Assembly (NCBI GenBank): GCA_030146155.1
Contig: JASLCF010000078.1
Location: 1-32,064, forward strand
Reading direction: 5' to 3'
DNA length: 32,064 nt
DNA from: Savagea sp.
GTDB lineage: Bacteria; Bacillota; Bacilli; Bacillales_A; Planococcaceae
Every line of letters begins with the position of its first letter. Position 1 is the stretch's first letter. The translations under genes and the position numbers were made by a program. Of this stretch, positions 22,977 through 30,975 are shown in pieces. The notes under the pieces are model-generated. The model had not been told where the DNA came from and searched no databases. It saw only the letters and a program-made list of their open reading frames with translations.

Positions 22977-24560
22977 TTATAAATTAATCGCTCTAACATC
23001 AAAAACATGTTGTAACTGTTGTAAAACTTCAACCTCAGGCATAGCTACTTCTTCATCAACTGTTAGCATCATAATGGCATCTCCACCTGCAGAAGTTCGA
23101 CCTACTTGCATTGTCGCAATATTGATGTTTTCCTCGGCTAATCTTGTCCCAACTCTTCCAATCGCTCCTGGCATATCTTGATGGTGAATCCATAATAAAT
23201 GACCGTTTGGAACAACATCTACAGGATAGTGGTTTACTTTAACAATTCTTGGCCCTAAGCCGTTTAATAAAGTACCCGATACTTGATGTGTAAAGTTTGG
23301 TGTTTTAACTTCGATTGTAATCAAATTAAGAAAACCTTTTGTTTCTTTTGTTTTATGTTCATGAATTGCAATATTCATCCGTTCACATAGAAAACGTGAA
23401 TTCACATCATTGACGTGATTTCCAAAGTTTAGTGAAAGGATACCTTTCAATGTGTTACGTGTTAAAGGACGTACATCATAATCAGCTACTTCACCTGTGT
23501 AACGAATGGTAATATCTTGAATATCTTCTGTCACAAAATGGGCAATGAAAGAGCCAAGTTTTTCAGTTAAATCGAAAAATGGAGCTACTTTTTCTAATAA
23601 ACTTTTAGAAATCGAAGGCATATTAACAGGATTGCGAACAGTACCATCTGTTGAAAATTTAACAATATCTTGACTGACATCAATTGCAACACTTTCTTGT
23701 GCCTCTACTGTAGATGCTCCTAGATGTGGTGTAGCAATTACTTGTGGAAGAGATAAAAGTGGGTGACCTGTAAAAGGTTCCTCTTTGAACACATCAAGTG
23801 CAGCGCCAGCCACTTTTCCTGATAGAATGGCTTGATACAATGCATCTTCATCTATAATACCGCCACGAGCACAGTTAATGATTTGTACTCCATCTTTCAT
23901 CCGTGCAAAAGCTTCAGCATTTAACAAATTACGCGTAGAATCTAGAAGTGGAGTGTGGACAGTAATAAAGTCTGCCTGTGTAATAATCTCCTCGACAGTC
24001 CCTTTGGTTACGCCTAATTTTCTAGCAGTTTCTTCAGTGAGAAATGGATCGAATGCTATCACTTCCATCCGTTGACCTTTCGCACGGCGAGCCACTTCAG
24101 CTCCAATTCTTCCCATACCAATTACACCTAAAGTTTTATTTTTGAGTTCAACACCAATAAATGATTTTCTATCCCATTCGCCTCGTTGTAATGAAGCAAA
24201 AGCTTGTGGAATCTTCCGCGCAAGCGACATCAACATAGCGATTGTGTGTTCAGCAGCAGAGTTTGTATTTCCATCCGGTGCATTCACTACGATAATTCCT
24301 TTTTCAGTGGCTGCATCTAAATCAATATTATCGACACCTACGCCTGCTCGACCAATAATTTTTAATTGGCTTGCATTGTCAATGAGTTCACGTGTAACTT
24401 GTGTTTGACTTCTGACAATTAACGCGTCGACCTCTTGAGCAGTTTCGTGAATTTGTTGTGTTGAAAAACTTGTTGCATCAATGATTTCTATTTGAGCTGC
24501 TTCTTTTAATGGAAAAAGCCCTTCATCACTTAATGGATCACAAATCATTACTTTAAACAT
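22977..24560 (-). CDS. serA: D-3-phosphoglycerate dehydrogenase
   Basis: First enzyme of serine synthesis: oxidises 3-phosphoglycerate with NAD+. The Rossmann motif is GMGRIGAEV (148-156); catalytic residues are Arg232 in CARGGIIDE, Glu261 in KEEPF and His279 in ATPHLGAST. An intervening domain and a C-terminal ACT domain (~455-527, HQDMPGAIGRVG) follow, giving the long 527-residue form. The ACT domain suggests serine feedback. The start ATG follows the serC-like stop directly (TAAATG) with AAAGGAGA inside the end of that gene, so the two are translationally coupled. Controlled by the Ser T-box upstream of the operon. Confidence 0.97.
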   Translation of the reverse strand: MFKVMICDPLSDEGLFPLKEAAQIEIIDATSFSTQQIHETAQEVDALIVRSQTQVTRELIDNASQLKIIGRAGVGVDNIDLDAATEKGIIVVNAPDGNTNSAAEHTIAMLMSLARKIPQAFASLQRGEWDRKSFIGVELKNKTLGVIGMGRIGAEVARRAKGQRMEVIAFDPFLTEETARKLGVTKGTVEEIITQADFITVHTPLLDSTRNLLNAEAFARMKDGVQIINCARGGIIDEDALYQAILSGKVAGAALDVFKEEPFTGHPLLSLPQVIATPHLGASTVEAQESVAIDVSQDIVKFSTDGTVRNPVNMPSISKSLLEKVAPFFDLTEKLGSFIAHFVTEDIQDITIRYTGEVADYDVRPLTRNTLKGILSLNFGNHVNDVNSRFLCERMNIAIHEHKTKETKGFLNLITIEVKTPNFTHQVSGTLLNGLGPRIVKVNHYPVDVVPNGHLLWIHHQDMPGAIGRVGTRLAEENINIATMQVGRTSAGGDAIMMLTVDEEVAMPEVEVLQQLQHVFDVRAINL

Positions 24561-25721
24561 TTATGCATTCTCTCCTTTTAAATAAACTTCCTGTGCAGCT
24601 TTTACCCCAGCACCTAACTCAATTTTTACATTTAGCTTTGCTAATGCTAGCTCAATAATACTTATGATTTGTAAAATATCTTGCGGTGAACAATAACCCA
24701 TATGTCCGATTCTGAATAATTTTCCTTTTAAATGCTGCTGTCCTCCAGCAATAATTAAGTTAAATTCTTCTTTTAATATTTTACGAAGTTGTTCTGCGTC
24801 AAAAGTTTCAGGCAATACACTTGTTGCAGTAGGACTGGCATCTTCATCTGAAGTAAACAATGGGAGATGAAGAGCATGCATTGCGGCTCTAGTCATTTTC
24901 ATCATGAGTAGATGGCGTCGATATACTTCTGAGAATCCTTCTTTTTGTAAGAGTTCTAAACTTTTGGATAATCCAACGAGTAAAGAAACAGCAGGTGTAA
25001 AAGGTGAAGAATTCACTACGTTATTTTTTAAATATTTCGAAAAATCAAAATAGAATCCTTTATGATTATTTTTTTCAACATGTTGTAAGGCACGATGACT
25101 TGCTGCTACAAAAGCTAAGCCAGCAGGTAACATAAGTGCTTTTTGTGAACCTGTCACAACAAAATCTAAATCCCACAAGTCCATCTGCATTTCAACTGCA
25201 CCTATAGCGGATACGCCATCAACAATTAATAATAATTCTGGTTTGATTGGGCGAGTAAGTTCGGCTAGTTGATGAATAGGATTTAACACACCAGTAGAAG
25301 TTTCTGTTTGCGTCGCGAATAAAGCTTTTGCATTTGGAAAATCAGTTAGTGCTTGCTTTACTTCAGCTGAAGTAAAAGCTTTACCCCATTCTGTCATTAC
25401 ACGATGTGGGATAATCCCATGTGCTTCACAAATTTGTGCGAATCGATCTCCGAATACGCCAGTGACCATGACGATGACTTCATCTCCAGGTTCTACACTA
25501 TTCACAACAGCCATTTCTAGACCAGCCGTTCCGCTTCCAGCAAGTATGGCTACCTCTTGTTTTGTTCCAAATAAATCACAAAGTTGCGGTCGTAATTGAG
25601 CAATCATTTCCTGTGCTTCTTTACTTCTATGCCCAATCATCGGTTGTGCCATTGCTAATTGAACAGAAGGTGGGATGGGAGTGGGTCCTGGAATACGTAA
25701 TAATTGGTAATCTTGTAACAT
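24561..25721 (-). CDS. Class V aminotransferase, probable phosphoserine aminotransferase
   Basis: PLP enzyme of the alanine-glyoxylate/serine-pyruvate aminotransferase group (older name 'soluble hydrogenase small subunit'), not the canonical SerC sequence type. Landmarks: LLRIPGPTPIPPSV near the start, AGSGTAGLEMAVVN, VDGVSAIGAVEM and the PLP lysine Lys194 in TGSQKALMLPAG. 386 residues. Placement before serA under a Ser T-box makes the 3-phosphohydroxypyruvate step its likely job. ATG 25721 is preferred: AAAGGAGATGA lies upstream with about 12-base spacing, while the earlier ATG 25733 directly abuts the GGAG. Similar serA-linked enzymes occur in staphylococci and other Bacillales. Confidence 0.88.
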   Translation of the reverse strand: MLQDYQLLRIPGPTPIPPSVQLAMAQPMIGHRSKEAQEMIAQLRPQLCDLFGTKQEVAILAGSGTAGLEMAVVNSVEPGDEVIVMVTGVFGDRFAQICEAHGIIPHRVMTEWGKAFTSAEVKQALTDFPNAKALFATQTETSTGVLNPIHQLAELTRPIKPELLLIVDGVSAIGAVEMQMDLWDLDFVVTGSQKALMLPAGLAFVAASHRALQHVEKNNHKGFYFDFSKYLKNNVVNSSPFTPAVSLLVGLSKSLELLQKEGFSEVYRRHLLMMKMTRAAMHALHLPLFTSDEDASPTATSVLPETFDAEQLRKILKEEFNLIIAGGQQHLKGKLFRIGHMGYCSPQDILQIISIIELALAKLNVKIELGAGVKAAQEVYLKGENA

Positions 25722-25750
25722 GTAAACATTCATCTCCTTTAATTTGATTC

Positions 25751-26022
25751 AAATAAAAAAAGCCATTCGTTCCCCTACAAAATAAATTGTAAGGGGCGAA
25801 AAGCTTTTGATTCACGCGGTACCACCCTTATTCACATTAAATGATTTTAATGTCTTCGTTGAATGCGTAACGTGCAATTCCGGGTAGACCTACTTTATTC
25901 AATCGACCGATTCAAGAGTGCTCACTACATTCTTTGTATACTAGTTTTCACCAACCACTAGCTCTCTGAAATAAAAAGACTGTTGTATTTCTCTATCTGT
26001 ATCGTTTTTTTATGAGGTTGTA
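25751..26022 (-). ncRNA. T-box leader (tRNA-Ser sensing) of the serine operon
   Basis: Read on the minus strand. Stem I has AGAGAGCTAGTGGTTGGTG and a GAATG motif; the specifier codon is AGC (25922-25920), i.e. Ser, in the same position as TGG in the trpS leader. The T-box is the canonical AGGGTGGTACCGCG (25828-25815), whose variable T would pair with a discriminator A; tRNA-Ser commonly has G73, so this is a wobble. The terminator is a CCCC(T)TACAA/TTGTAGGGG hairpin followed by a T run ending 30 bases before the coding start. Confidence 0.93.
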
Positions 26023-26028
26023 CAACTC

Positions 26029-26056
26029 AGTATAACAGGGAAAAAAAATACGTCAA
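26029..26056 (-). promoter_or_regulatory. Sigma-A promoter of the serine operon
   Basis: On the minus strand TTGACG, 16-bp spacer, TATACT. Transcription would start near 26022 and run into the T-box leader. Confidence 0.7.
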
Positions 26057-26154
26057 GAGAAAAAGTTAACGAAAAACAAAAAAAGTTTTTAAAAACCTCT
26101 AAAAACAACTCAAACACGAACTATATGATTGTTTTAAACGTTAAAGTTCGATTT

Positions 26155-26169
26155 ATATAAACGCTTACA
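26155..26169. promoter_or_regulatory. Catabolite-response-element-like site
   Basis: On the minus strand TGTAAGCGTTTATA fits the CcpA cre pattern TGWAARCGYTWNCW at all but one fixed position. It lies 57 bases before the thioredoxin-like gene and about 100 bases upstream of the serine operon promoter, so either could be affected. Confidence 0.42.
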
Positions 26170-26225
26170 TTTTGGGTCGATAAGGTATACAATCATAAGA
26201 AGAATACGAAGAAAAGAGGTACACT

Positions 26226-26543
26226 ATGGAAAATTTAGAGTCAATTGAACAATACGAACAAATCATTCAAAAAGAAAGAGTAATGTTACTTTTTACAGCA
26301 GATTGGTGTCCTGATTGTCGAGTCATTGAACCTTTTTTGCCTGCTTTAGAAGTAGATTATCAAGAAATTGAATTTTACAGTGTTGATCGTGATCAATTCG
26401 GAGAACTTGCTCAAGAACTCGATGTCTTTGGTATTCCTAGCTTTATCGCTTTTTCAAAAGGAATCGAAGTAGATCGTTTTGTAAGTAAAAACCGTAAAAC
26501 CAGAGTGGAAATAGAAGCATTTTTTAACCAATTAAACTGGTAA
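26226..26543 (+). CDS. Thioredoxin-like protein (YdbP/YtpP type)
   Basis: Small cytosolic thiol-disulfide protein. The active site is WCPDC (Cys28, Cys31) in place of thioredoxin's WCGPC, and cis-Pro71 is in GIPSF. At 105 residues it is a single thioredoxin fold with no signal peptide. Similar WCPDC proteins in Bacillales (YdbP, YtpP) are uncharacterised; YtpP has been linked to bacillithiol redox relay. GAAAAGAGG precedes the ATG by about 5 bases. Monocistronic, with a shared terminator before abrB. Confidence 0.88.
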   Translation: MENLESIEQYEQIIQKERVMLLFTADWCPDCRVIEPFLPALEVDYQEIEFYSVDRDQFGELAQELDVFGIPSFIAFSKGIEVDRFVSKNRKTRVEIEAFFNQLNW

Positions 26544-26544
26544 A

Positions 26545-26571
26545 AAAAAGAGCCAAACGCGGCTCTTTTTA
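26545..26571. terminator. Bidirectional terminator between thioredoxin-like gene and abrB
   Basis: 10-bp stem AAAAAGAGCC against GGCTCTTTTT, loop AAACGC, with A run and T run on either side. It overlaps the abrB stop codon. Confidence 0.9.
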
Positions 26572-26841
26572 TTTTTTATGTTTTTCAAGTTCTTCCATTA
26601 ATTTTTTGGCTCCATTAGGGCTCACAAACATTCCATTCGATAATTGGTAATTATCTGGTGTAATTTCTCCTGTGACGACACAAGCCTCATCTACTTCATA
26701 TTTTCGTAGGATAACTTTATCATCTTCTACGAAAATCTCCATAGGTACACCTTTATGCAACTTTAGAGAAGTTCTCAATTCTTTTGGAATGACAATTCTC
26801 CCGAGATGGTCAACTTTTCTAACAATGCCTAAGCTACGCAT
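26569..26841 (-). CDS. abrB: AbrB/Abh family transition-state regulator
   Basis: DNA-binding swapped-hairpin regulator of post-exponential genes. The N-terminal domain has the AbrB signature GIVRKVDHLGRIVIPKELR (5-23), including the basic residues that contact DNA, then VEDDKVILRKYE. The C-terminal multimerisation half contains CVVTGEITPDN and a final amphipathic helix. 90 residues, between B. subtilis AbrB and Abh in similarity by eye, so which paralogue it is remains open. AAAGGAG lies about 8 bases before the ATG. In B. subtilis abrB is elsewhere, so this placement is not the yjb-type synteny. Confidence 0.92.
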   Translation of the reverse strand: MRSLGIVRKVDHLGRIVIPKELRTSLKLHKGVPMEIFVEDDKVILRKYEVDEACVVTGEITPDNYQLSNGMFVSPNGAKKLMEELEKHKK

Positions 26842-26942
26842 TTTGATTCACTCCTTTAATAAAATTTCTTTCTTTATCTAATATTCCCATTATTTATTAT
26901 AAATAAACATTTTATTTCATCATATAAAAAAAGTCAGTTGTT

Positions 26943-26951
26943 TGTTAAAAT
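26943..26951 (+). promoter_or_regulatory. Possible extended -10 promoter of yitT-like gene
   Basis: TGTTAAAAT (TGn plus TAAAAT) 27 bases before the start codon; no clear -35. Confidence 0.35.
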
Positions 26952-26977
26952 AGAAGAGTTGATTGGAGGAGAATGAG

Positions 26978-27850
26978 ATGAAGATAGAAAAATTAAAATC
27001 GTCTACATTTTTTGATTATTTACTGATATTAATAGGGGCGTCATTTGTAGGTCTGGCCTTTAACATATTCTTGCTACCCGCTCGAATTGCAGCAGGTGGT
27101 GTTTCGGGAATTAGTACAATTTTATATGAATTATATGGATTTAGTCCTGCAATTGTGCAATGGACCATCAATATTCCTTTGATTATTTTAGGTTTGGTTT
27201 TAGTAGGCAAAGAGTTTAGTGCGAAAACAATCGTTGGTTCTGTTTTTGTTCCATTTGTCATTTTTTTGACGAATGGTTGGAGTCTTGCGATTGATAATCC
27301 TCTACTGAGTTCTATCTATGGGGGGATTTTATTAGGTGTTGGTTTGGGGATTGTATACAGAGGAAATGGGTCAACAGGTGGAACTGCTTTATTAGCACAA
27401 ATATTGAAAAAATATACGGGTATTTCTAGTGGTTTTTCACAATTAATAGTGGATGGAGTCGTTGTCATTACCTCTGCATTTGTGTTCAACTTTGAGCTCG
27501 CTTTATATGCTATGATGTCAATCTATGTCACTAGTAAAGTCATTGACTTTGTTCAACTTCAAACTTCACCTACGAAACTCGCAATGATTATTACAGATAA
27601 TCCAGAGAAAATACAATTTATTATTCAAAGTGAAATTGACCGTGGTCTAACAAAAGTAAAATCTATCGGTGGCTATTCAGAAGCTGAAAAAACACTTATT
27701 TTTTCAGTAGTAGAACAATCTGAAGCTGTTTACTTAAAAAAACTAATTCAACAAAATGAGCCTAGTTCATTTGTTATTTTCATAAATGCATCAGAAATTA
27801 TCGGGAGAGGCTTTTCTTTAGATAAATTTTACGATGAACGACAAAAATAA
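26978..27850 (+). CDS. YitT family membrane protein (DUF161 + DUF2179)
   Basis: Integral membrane protein of unknown transport function. Five or six hydrophobic segments fill residues ~12-190, with the repeated family motifs LPARIAAGGVSGIS and YRGNGSTGGTALLAQIL. A cytoplasmic C-terminal DUF2179 domain follows (~205-285, KLAMIITDNPEKIQ). 290 residues. ATG 26978 has GGAGGA with 7-base spacing; the frame opens earlier at a TTG overlapping the ribosome binding site, which is rejected. It is monocistronic, ending 50 bases before the SAM riboswitch. B. subtilis has several paralogues (YitT, YpjC, YqfU, YvjA, YxkD); which one this matches is unclear. Confidence 0.9.
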   Translation: MKIEKLKSSTFFDYLLILIGASFVGLAFNIFLLPARIAAGGVSGISTILYELYGFSPAIVQWTINIPLIILGLVLVGKEFSAKTIVGSVFVPFVIFLTNGWSLAIDNPLLSSIYGGILLGVGLGIVYRGNGSTGGTALLAQILKKYTGISSGFSQLIVDGVVVITSAFVFNFELALYAMMSIYVTSKVIDFVQLQTSPTKLAMIITDNPEKIQFIIQSEIDRGLTKVKSIGGYSEAEKTLIFSVVEQSEAVYLKKLIQQNEPSSFVIFINASEIIGRGFSLDKFYDERQK

Positions 27851-27879
27851 GTGATTCATTAACATTTTTGAAAAATAAA

Positions 27880-27888
27880 TGATATACT
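27880..27888 (+). promoter_or_regulatory. Possible extended -10 promoter of the metA transcript
   Basis: TGATATACT (TGn plus TATACT) ends 13 bases before the SAM-I aptamer; the -35 is weak. Confidence 0.4.
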
Positions 27889-27900
27889 ATACAAAATCAT

Positions 27901-28053
27901 AGCTTATCCAGAGAAGTTGAGGGACATGGCCCGTTGACACTTCAGCAACCTACTTCTGTAAGGTGCTACTTCCTTCGACACGAGTTAAGTCGAAAGATAA
28001 GTATAAACAACTACAAGAAGAGGGAGGTCTGTCAAAGATCTTCCTTTATTTTT
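27901..28053 (+). ncRNA. SAM-I riboswitch (S-box) of metA
   Basis: Contains the conserved S-box core: CTTATCCAGAGAAGTTGAGG, then GGACATGGCCCGTTGACAC and TTCAGCAACC, a variable P4 arm, and a closing GATAAG that pairs with CTTATC. An expression platform follows: AGGGAGGTCT against AGATCTTCCT (28021-28045) and a T-rich tail. SAM binding would form the terminator and switch off metA. Confidence 0.96.
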
Positions 28054-28071
28054 TTATAAGGAGATATGAAA

Positions 28072-28980
28072 ATGCCAATTACGATACCAAAGGGATTACC
28101 AGCATCAGAGAAATTAAAGCAAGAGAAAATTTTTGTGATGGATGATCAACGTGCAACAACACAAGATATTCGTCCATTAAACATTGCTATTTTAAATTTA
28201 ATGCCAGAAAAAGAAAAGACGGAGTTACAATTATTACGCTTATTAGGAAATACACCCCTACAAGTCAATGTAACTTTTTTAACCACAGCCACTTATGAAA
28301 GTAAAAATGTCAGTAAAAATCATTTGGAAAGTTTCTATCAAGTGTTTGATGATGTGAAAGAACAGAAGTTTGACGGTATGATTATTACAGGTGCCCCAAT
28401 CGAATTATTAGATTTCGAAGAGGTCAGTTACTGGGAAGAATTGAAAATGATTTTTGAATGGACAAAAACAAATGTGACCTCAGTGTTTACGATTTGCTGG
28501 GGGGCACAGGCAGCACTTTATCATTTCTATGACATTGGAAAATTTGAGTTGCCACAAAAATGTACAGGAATTTTTGAACATCAGTTATTGCGTTCAAACG
28601 AAGATATCATTCGAGGTTTTGATGATGTGTTTAAAGCACCTCATTCAAGAAACACAGGTGTGAGTCAAGAAGCAATTTTAGCAAATCCAAATCTGGAGTT
28701 AATTGCTACAAGTGAGGAGGCGGGACCTTTTCTCATTACATCTAAAGACAAAAAGCATCTAATGATGACAGGCCATCTAGAATATGATGCAACTACGCTC
28801 AGAGATGAATATGTCCGCGACTTAGCTAAAGGGCCAGATGCAGTGATGCCTAAAAATTATTTTCCGCAGAATGATGCGCAATTAGTACCTTTAAATGTTT
28901 GGCGTTCTCATACACATTTACTTTTTTCAAATTGGATTAATTACTTTGTTTATCAAGAAACGCCATTTGAATGGCAATAA
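28072..28980 (+). CDS. metA: Homoserine O-acetyltransferase (MetA family)
   Basis: Activates the homoserine hydroxyl for methionine synthesis. The catalytic Cys142 is in TICWGAQA, with the His/Glu pair in MMTGHLEYD. Residue 111 is Glu (GAPIE), the residue reported to favour acetyl-CoA over succinyl-CoA in Bacillus cereus MetA, so an O-acetyltransferase is predicted although the family is often labelled succinyltransferase. 302 residues. AAGGAG is 8 bases before ATG 28072 but 2 bases before the in-frame ATG 28066, so the later start was taken; it also gives the standard residue numbering. Regulated by the SAM-I riboswitch and monocistronic. Confidence 0.96.
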   Translation: MPITIPKGLPASEKLKQEKIFVMDDQRATTQDIRPLNIAILNLMPEKEKTELQLLRLLGNTPLQVNVTFLTTATYESKNVSKNHLESFYQVFDDVKEQKFDGMIITGAPIELLDFEEVSYWEELKMIFEWTKTNVTSVFTICWGAQAALYHFYDIGKFELPQKCTGIFEHQLLRSNEDIIRGFDDVFKAPHSRNTGVSQEAILANPNLELIATSEEAGPFLITSKDKKHLMMTGHLEYDATTLRDEYVRDLAKGPDAVMPKNYFPQNDAQLVPLNVWRSHTHLLFSNWINYFVYQETPFEWQ

Positions 28981-29015
28981 AAAATTCTGGAATCTATGGG
29001 TTCCAGAATTTTTTT
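28981..29015. terminator. Bidirectional terminator between metA and malic enzyme gene
   Basis: Perfect 12-bp stem AAAATTCTGGAA against TTCCAGAATTTT, 8-nt loop, T run; malic enzyme converges and ends 7 bases away. Confidence 0.92.
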
Positions 29016-29021
29016 ATTCTA

Positions 29022-30200
29022 TTAAATTTGAGCAACGCCTGTTTCGATAGCTGCTTTCTTAACTGCTTCACTAACAGCTGAGACTACTCGAGTATCGAAA
29101 GGATCTGGAATAATATAGTCTTCTGTTAACTCATCAGTTGAAACTAAACTTGCAATCGCATAAACTGCAGCAATTTTCATTTCATCATTGATATGTGTTG
29201 AACGAACATCTAAAGCTCCTCTAAAAATACCAGGGAAAGCCAAGACGTTATTAATTTGGTTTGGAAAATCAGATCGACCTGTCGCTAAAACTTTTACACC
29301 TAATTCTTTGGCTAGTGCAGGAGCAATTTCCGGATTCGGGTTAGCTAATCCAAAGATAATTGGATTTGTCTTCATTTGTTCAATATGCTCTTTTTGTAAA
29401 AGATTTGCAATTGAAACACCGATGAATACGTCTGCATCTTCGAGTGCATCTAACAGAGAACCTGATTGTCTCTCTAGATTTGTTCGACTAGCAATTTTAT
29501 GTTTTACATCATTCATGGCTTCAGGACGACCTTCATAAATTATTCCTTTAGAATCACAAACGATAATATTAGTAAATTGTAGATCTAGTAGTAAGCGGAC
29601 GATTGCCACACCTGCTGCACCTGCTCCATTGACTACAATTTTTACGTCTTTTGATGAACGCTGGGTTAACTTCAATGCATTGATTAAACCCGCTAGTACA
29701 ACGATAGCTGTCCCGTGTTGATCGTCATGGAATACGGGAATACGTGTTTCAGCTTTTAAACGCTCCTCGATTTCAAAGCATCTTGGTGCTGAAATATCTT
29801 CTAAATTAATCGCTCCAAATGTAGGCTCCATTGCCTTAACAATTGCAATAATCTCTTCTACATCATTCGTATTGAGTGCAATTGGAAAGGCATCGATATT
29901 TGCAAACTGTTTAAGAAGTAATGCTTTTCCTTCCATAACAGGAATAGATGCTTCGGCTCCAATGTTACCTAGTCCTAAGACCGCAGAACCATCAGTGATA
30001 ACACCCACTAAGTTTCCTTTAATCGTGTAATCATAGACTTTTTGTTTATCTTCATAAATAGCTAAACTTGGCTCTGCTACTCCTGGAGAATAAGCTAAAC
30101 TTAAATCCTCCTTGTCATCTAAAGGGATTTTTGAAATTGTTTCCATCTTACCTTGAAAATGTTTGTGCATGTCTAATGCATTAGTGAATGTCTGCCCCAC
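29022..30200 (-). CDS. NAD(P)-dependent malic enzyme (YtsJ-like)
   Basis: Oxidative decarboxylation of malate to pyruvate with NAD(P)H formation. Seen: catalytic Tyr37 in LAYSPGVAEP, catalytic Lys89 in VMEGKALLLK, metal ligands Glu131-Asp132 in NLEDISAPRCF and Asp156-Asp157 in FHDDQHGTA, and the nucleotide loop NGAGAAGVAI. 392 residues with no phosphotransacetylase extension: the short form, like B. subtilis YtsJ (NADP). Cofactor choice is not certain. The start is GTG 30200, with GGAGG 7 bases upstream. A strong promoter with an overlapping perfect inverted repeat lies upstream. Confidence 0.94.
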   Translation of the reverse strand: MGQTFTNALDMHKHFQGKMETISKIPLDDKEDLSLAYSPGVAEPSLAIYEDKQKVYDYTIKGNLVGVITDGSAVLGLGNIGAEASIPVMEGKALLLKQFANIDAFPIALNTNDVEEIIAIVKAMEPTFGAINLEDISAPRCFEIEERLKAETRIPVFHDDQHGTAIVVLAGLINALKLTQRSSKDVKIVVNGAGAAGVAIVRLLLDLQFTNIIVCDSKGIIYEGRPEAMNDVKHKIASRTNLERQSGSLLDALEDADVFIGVSIANLLQKEHIEQMKTNPIIFGLANPNPEIAPALAKELGVKVLATGRSDFPNQINNVLAFPGIFRGALDVRSTHINDEMKIAAVYAIASLVSTDELTEDYIIPDPFDTRVVSAVSEAVKKAAIETGVAQI

Positions 30201-30276
30201 TAGAAAACCTCCGCTTAATCAAATAGTTTTTCCTTGAATAATCATATTTTAAGATAGATATTCAAAGCGTATAGAC

Positions 30277-30305
30277 AATATATTACTACTTGATACTAAT
30301 ATCAA
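30277..30305 (-). promoter_or_regulatory. Sigma-A promoter of malic enzyme
   Basis: On the minus strand TTGATA, 17-bp spacer, TATATT. The -35 lies inside a perfect inverted repeat. Leader of about 70 bases before the GTG start. Confidence 0.7.
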
Positions 30306-30308
30306 GTA
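30287..30308. promoter_or_regulatory. Inverted repeat over the malic enzyme -35, operator candidate
   Basis: TACTTGATA, 4-bp CTAA, TATCAAGTA: perfect 9-bp arms. One arm contains the -35 hexamer of the malic enzyme promoter, so a bound dimer would repress it. The sequence differs from the TGAAT-type repeats near tetR. The regulator is unknown. Confidence 0.5.
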
Positions 30309-30328
30309 TTTGAACTTAAGTCAGACCC

Positions 30329-30357
30329 TTGCAAAATGAATCATATTCATTTATAAT
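30329..30357 (+). promoter_or_regulatory. Sigma-A promoter of the tetR-SMR operon
   Basis: TTGCAA (30329-30334), exact 17-bp spacer, TATAAT (30352-30357): near-ideal. The spacer is itself a perfect palindrome. Confidence 0.8.
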
Positions 30358-30369
30358 GAATGACATTCA
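30335..30369. promoter_or_regulatory. Two TGAAT-type palindromes, probable TetR-family autoregulatory operators
   Basis: Site 1, AATGAAT-CAT-ATTCATT (30335-30351), fills the promoter spacer exactly. Site 2, TGAATG-A-CATTCA (30357-30369), starts at the last base of the -10 and covers the start region. Both share the TGAAT/ATTCA half-site common for TetR-family operators. The regulator encoded 24 bases downstream is the obvious candidate. Confidence 0.65.
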
Positions 30370-30393
30370 GTCAGTTGAGGAGGTTGAACAAAA

Positions 30394-30975
30394 TTGGATA
30401 AGAGAGAACGGATTATACAATCTGCCATAGATGCTTTTTTAACGAAAGGAATTCAGAAAACGACAATTTCAGATATTGTTCAAGGGGCTGAAATTGCACA
30501 AGGCACGTTTTATTTATACTTTCCATCGAAAATGTCTCTCATGCCTGCAATTGCTGAGGTAATGGTAGAAAAAACATTGGAAATCGTTGAAGAGAAAGTT
30601 AATCGTCATCACTCTTTTGAGCAACAAATGAAACAGATGATTGCAAGCATTTTTAATGTGAATGCTACATACCATGAGATACAAGCATTAATTTATGCAG
30701 GATTGGCTTCTTCAGAGCATATAAAGAATTGGGAAGCTGTTTATGAACCTATCTACGCTTATTTACGGGAGTGGTTAAAGACAGCAATTAATCAGGAAGA
30801 GATCAGGCAAGACGTGCAAGTAGAACAAGTATCAAAACTATTAATTGGCCTTATTGAATCAGCAGCAGAGCAGATTTATTTATATGATGAACCTAATGAA
30901 CAGGCTGCCCAGATACAAAAAGAGGCGGTATTTGAATTTATTCAACATGCGTTACAAATGAAAGTAGAGGAATGA
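30394..30975 (+). CDS. TetR/AcrR family repressor of the SMR pair
   Basis: A 193-residue regulator with the TetR N-terminal helix-turn-helix: RERIIQSAIDAFLTKG, then TTISDIVQGAEIAQGTFYLY with the typical YLYFPSK end (~22-48). The rest is the helical ligand and dimer domain, with no recognised ligand motif. Start is TTG 30394, with GAGGAGG 10 bases before; no ATG fits. It probably represses its own promoter through the two palindromes, and the drug-efflux genes behind it, which begin by overlapping its stop codon (ATGA). Confidence 0.92.
   Translation: MDKRERIIQSAIDAFLTKGIQKTTISDIVQGAEIAQGTFYLYFPSKMSLMPAIAEVMVEKTLEIVEEKVNRHHSFEQQMKQMIASIFNVNATYHEIQALIYAGLASSEHIKNWEAVYEPIYAYLREWLKTAINQEEIRQDVQVEQVSKLLIGLIESAAEQIYLYDEPNEQAAQIQKEAVFEFIQHALQMKVEE

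Noticed and set aside
27963..28145. 60-codon plus-strand frame before metA
   Set aside because: It overlaps the SAM-I riboswitch terminator and the metA start in another frame; not a leader peptide of recognisable type.
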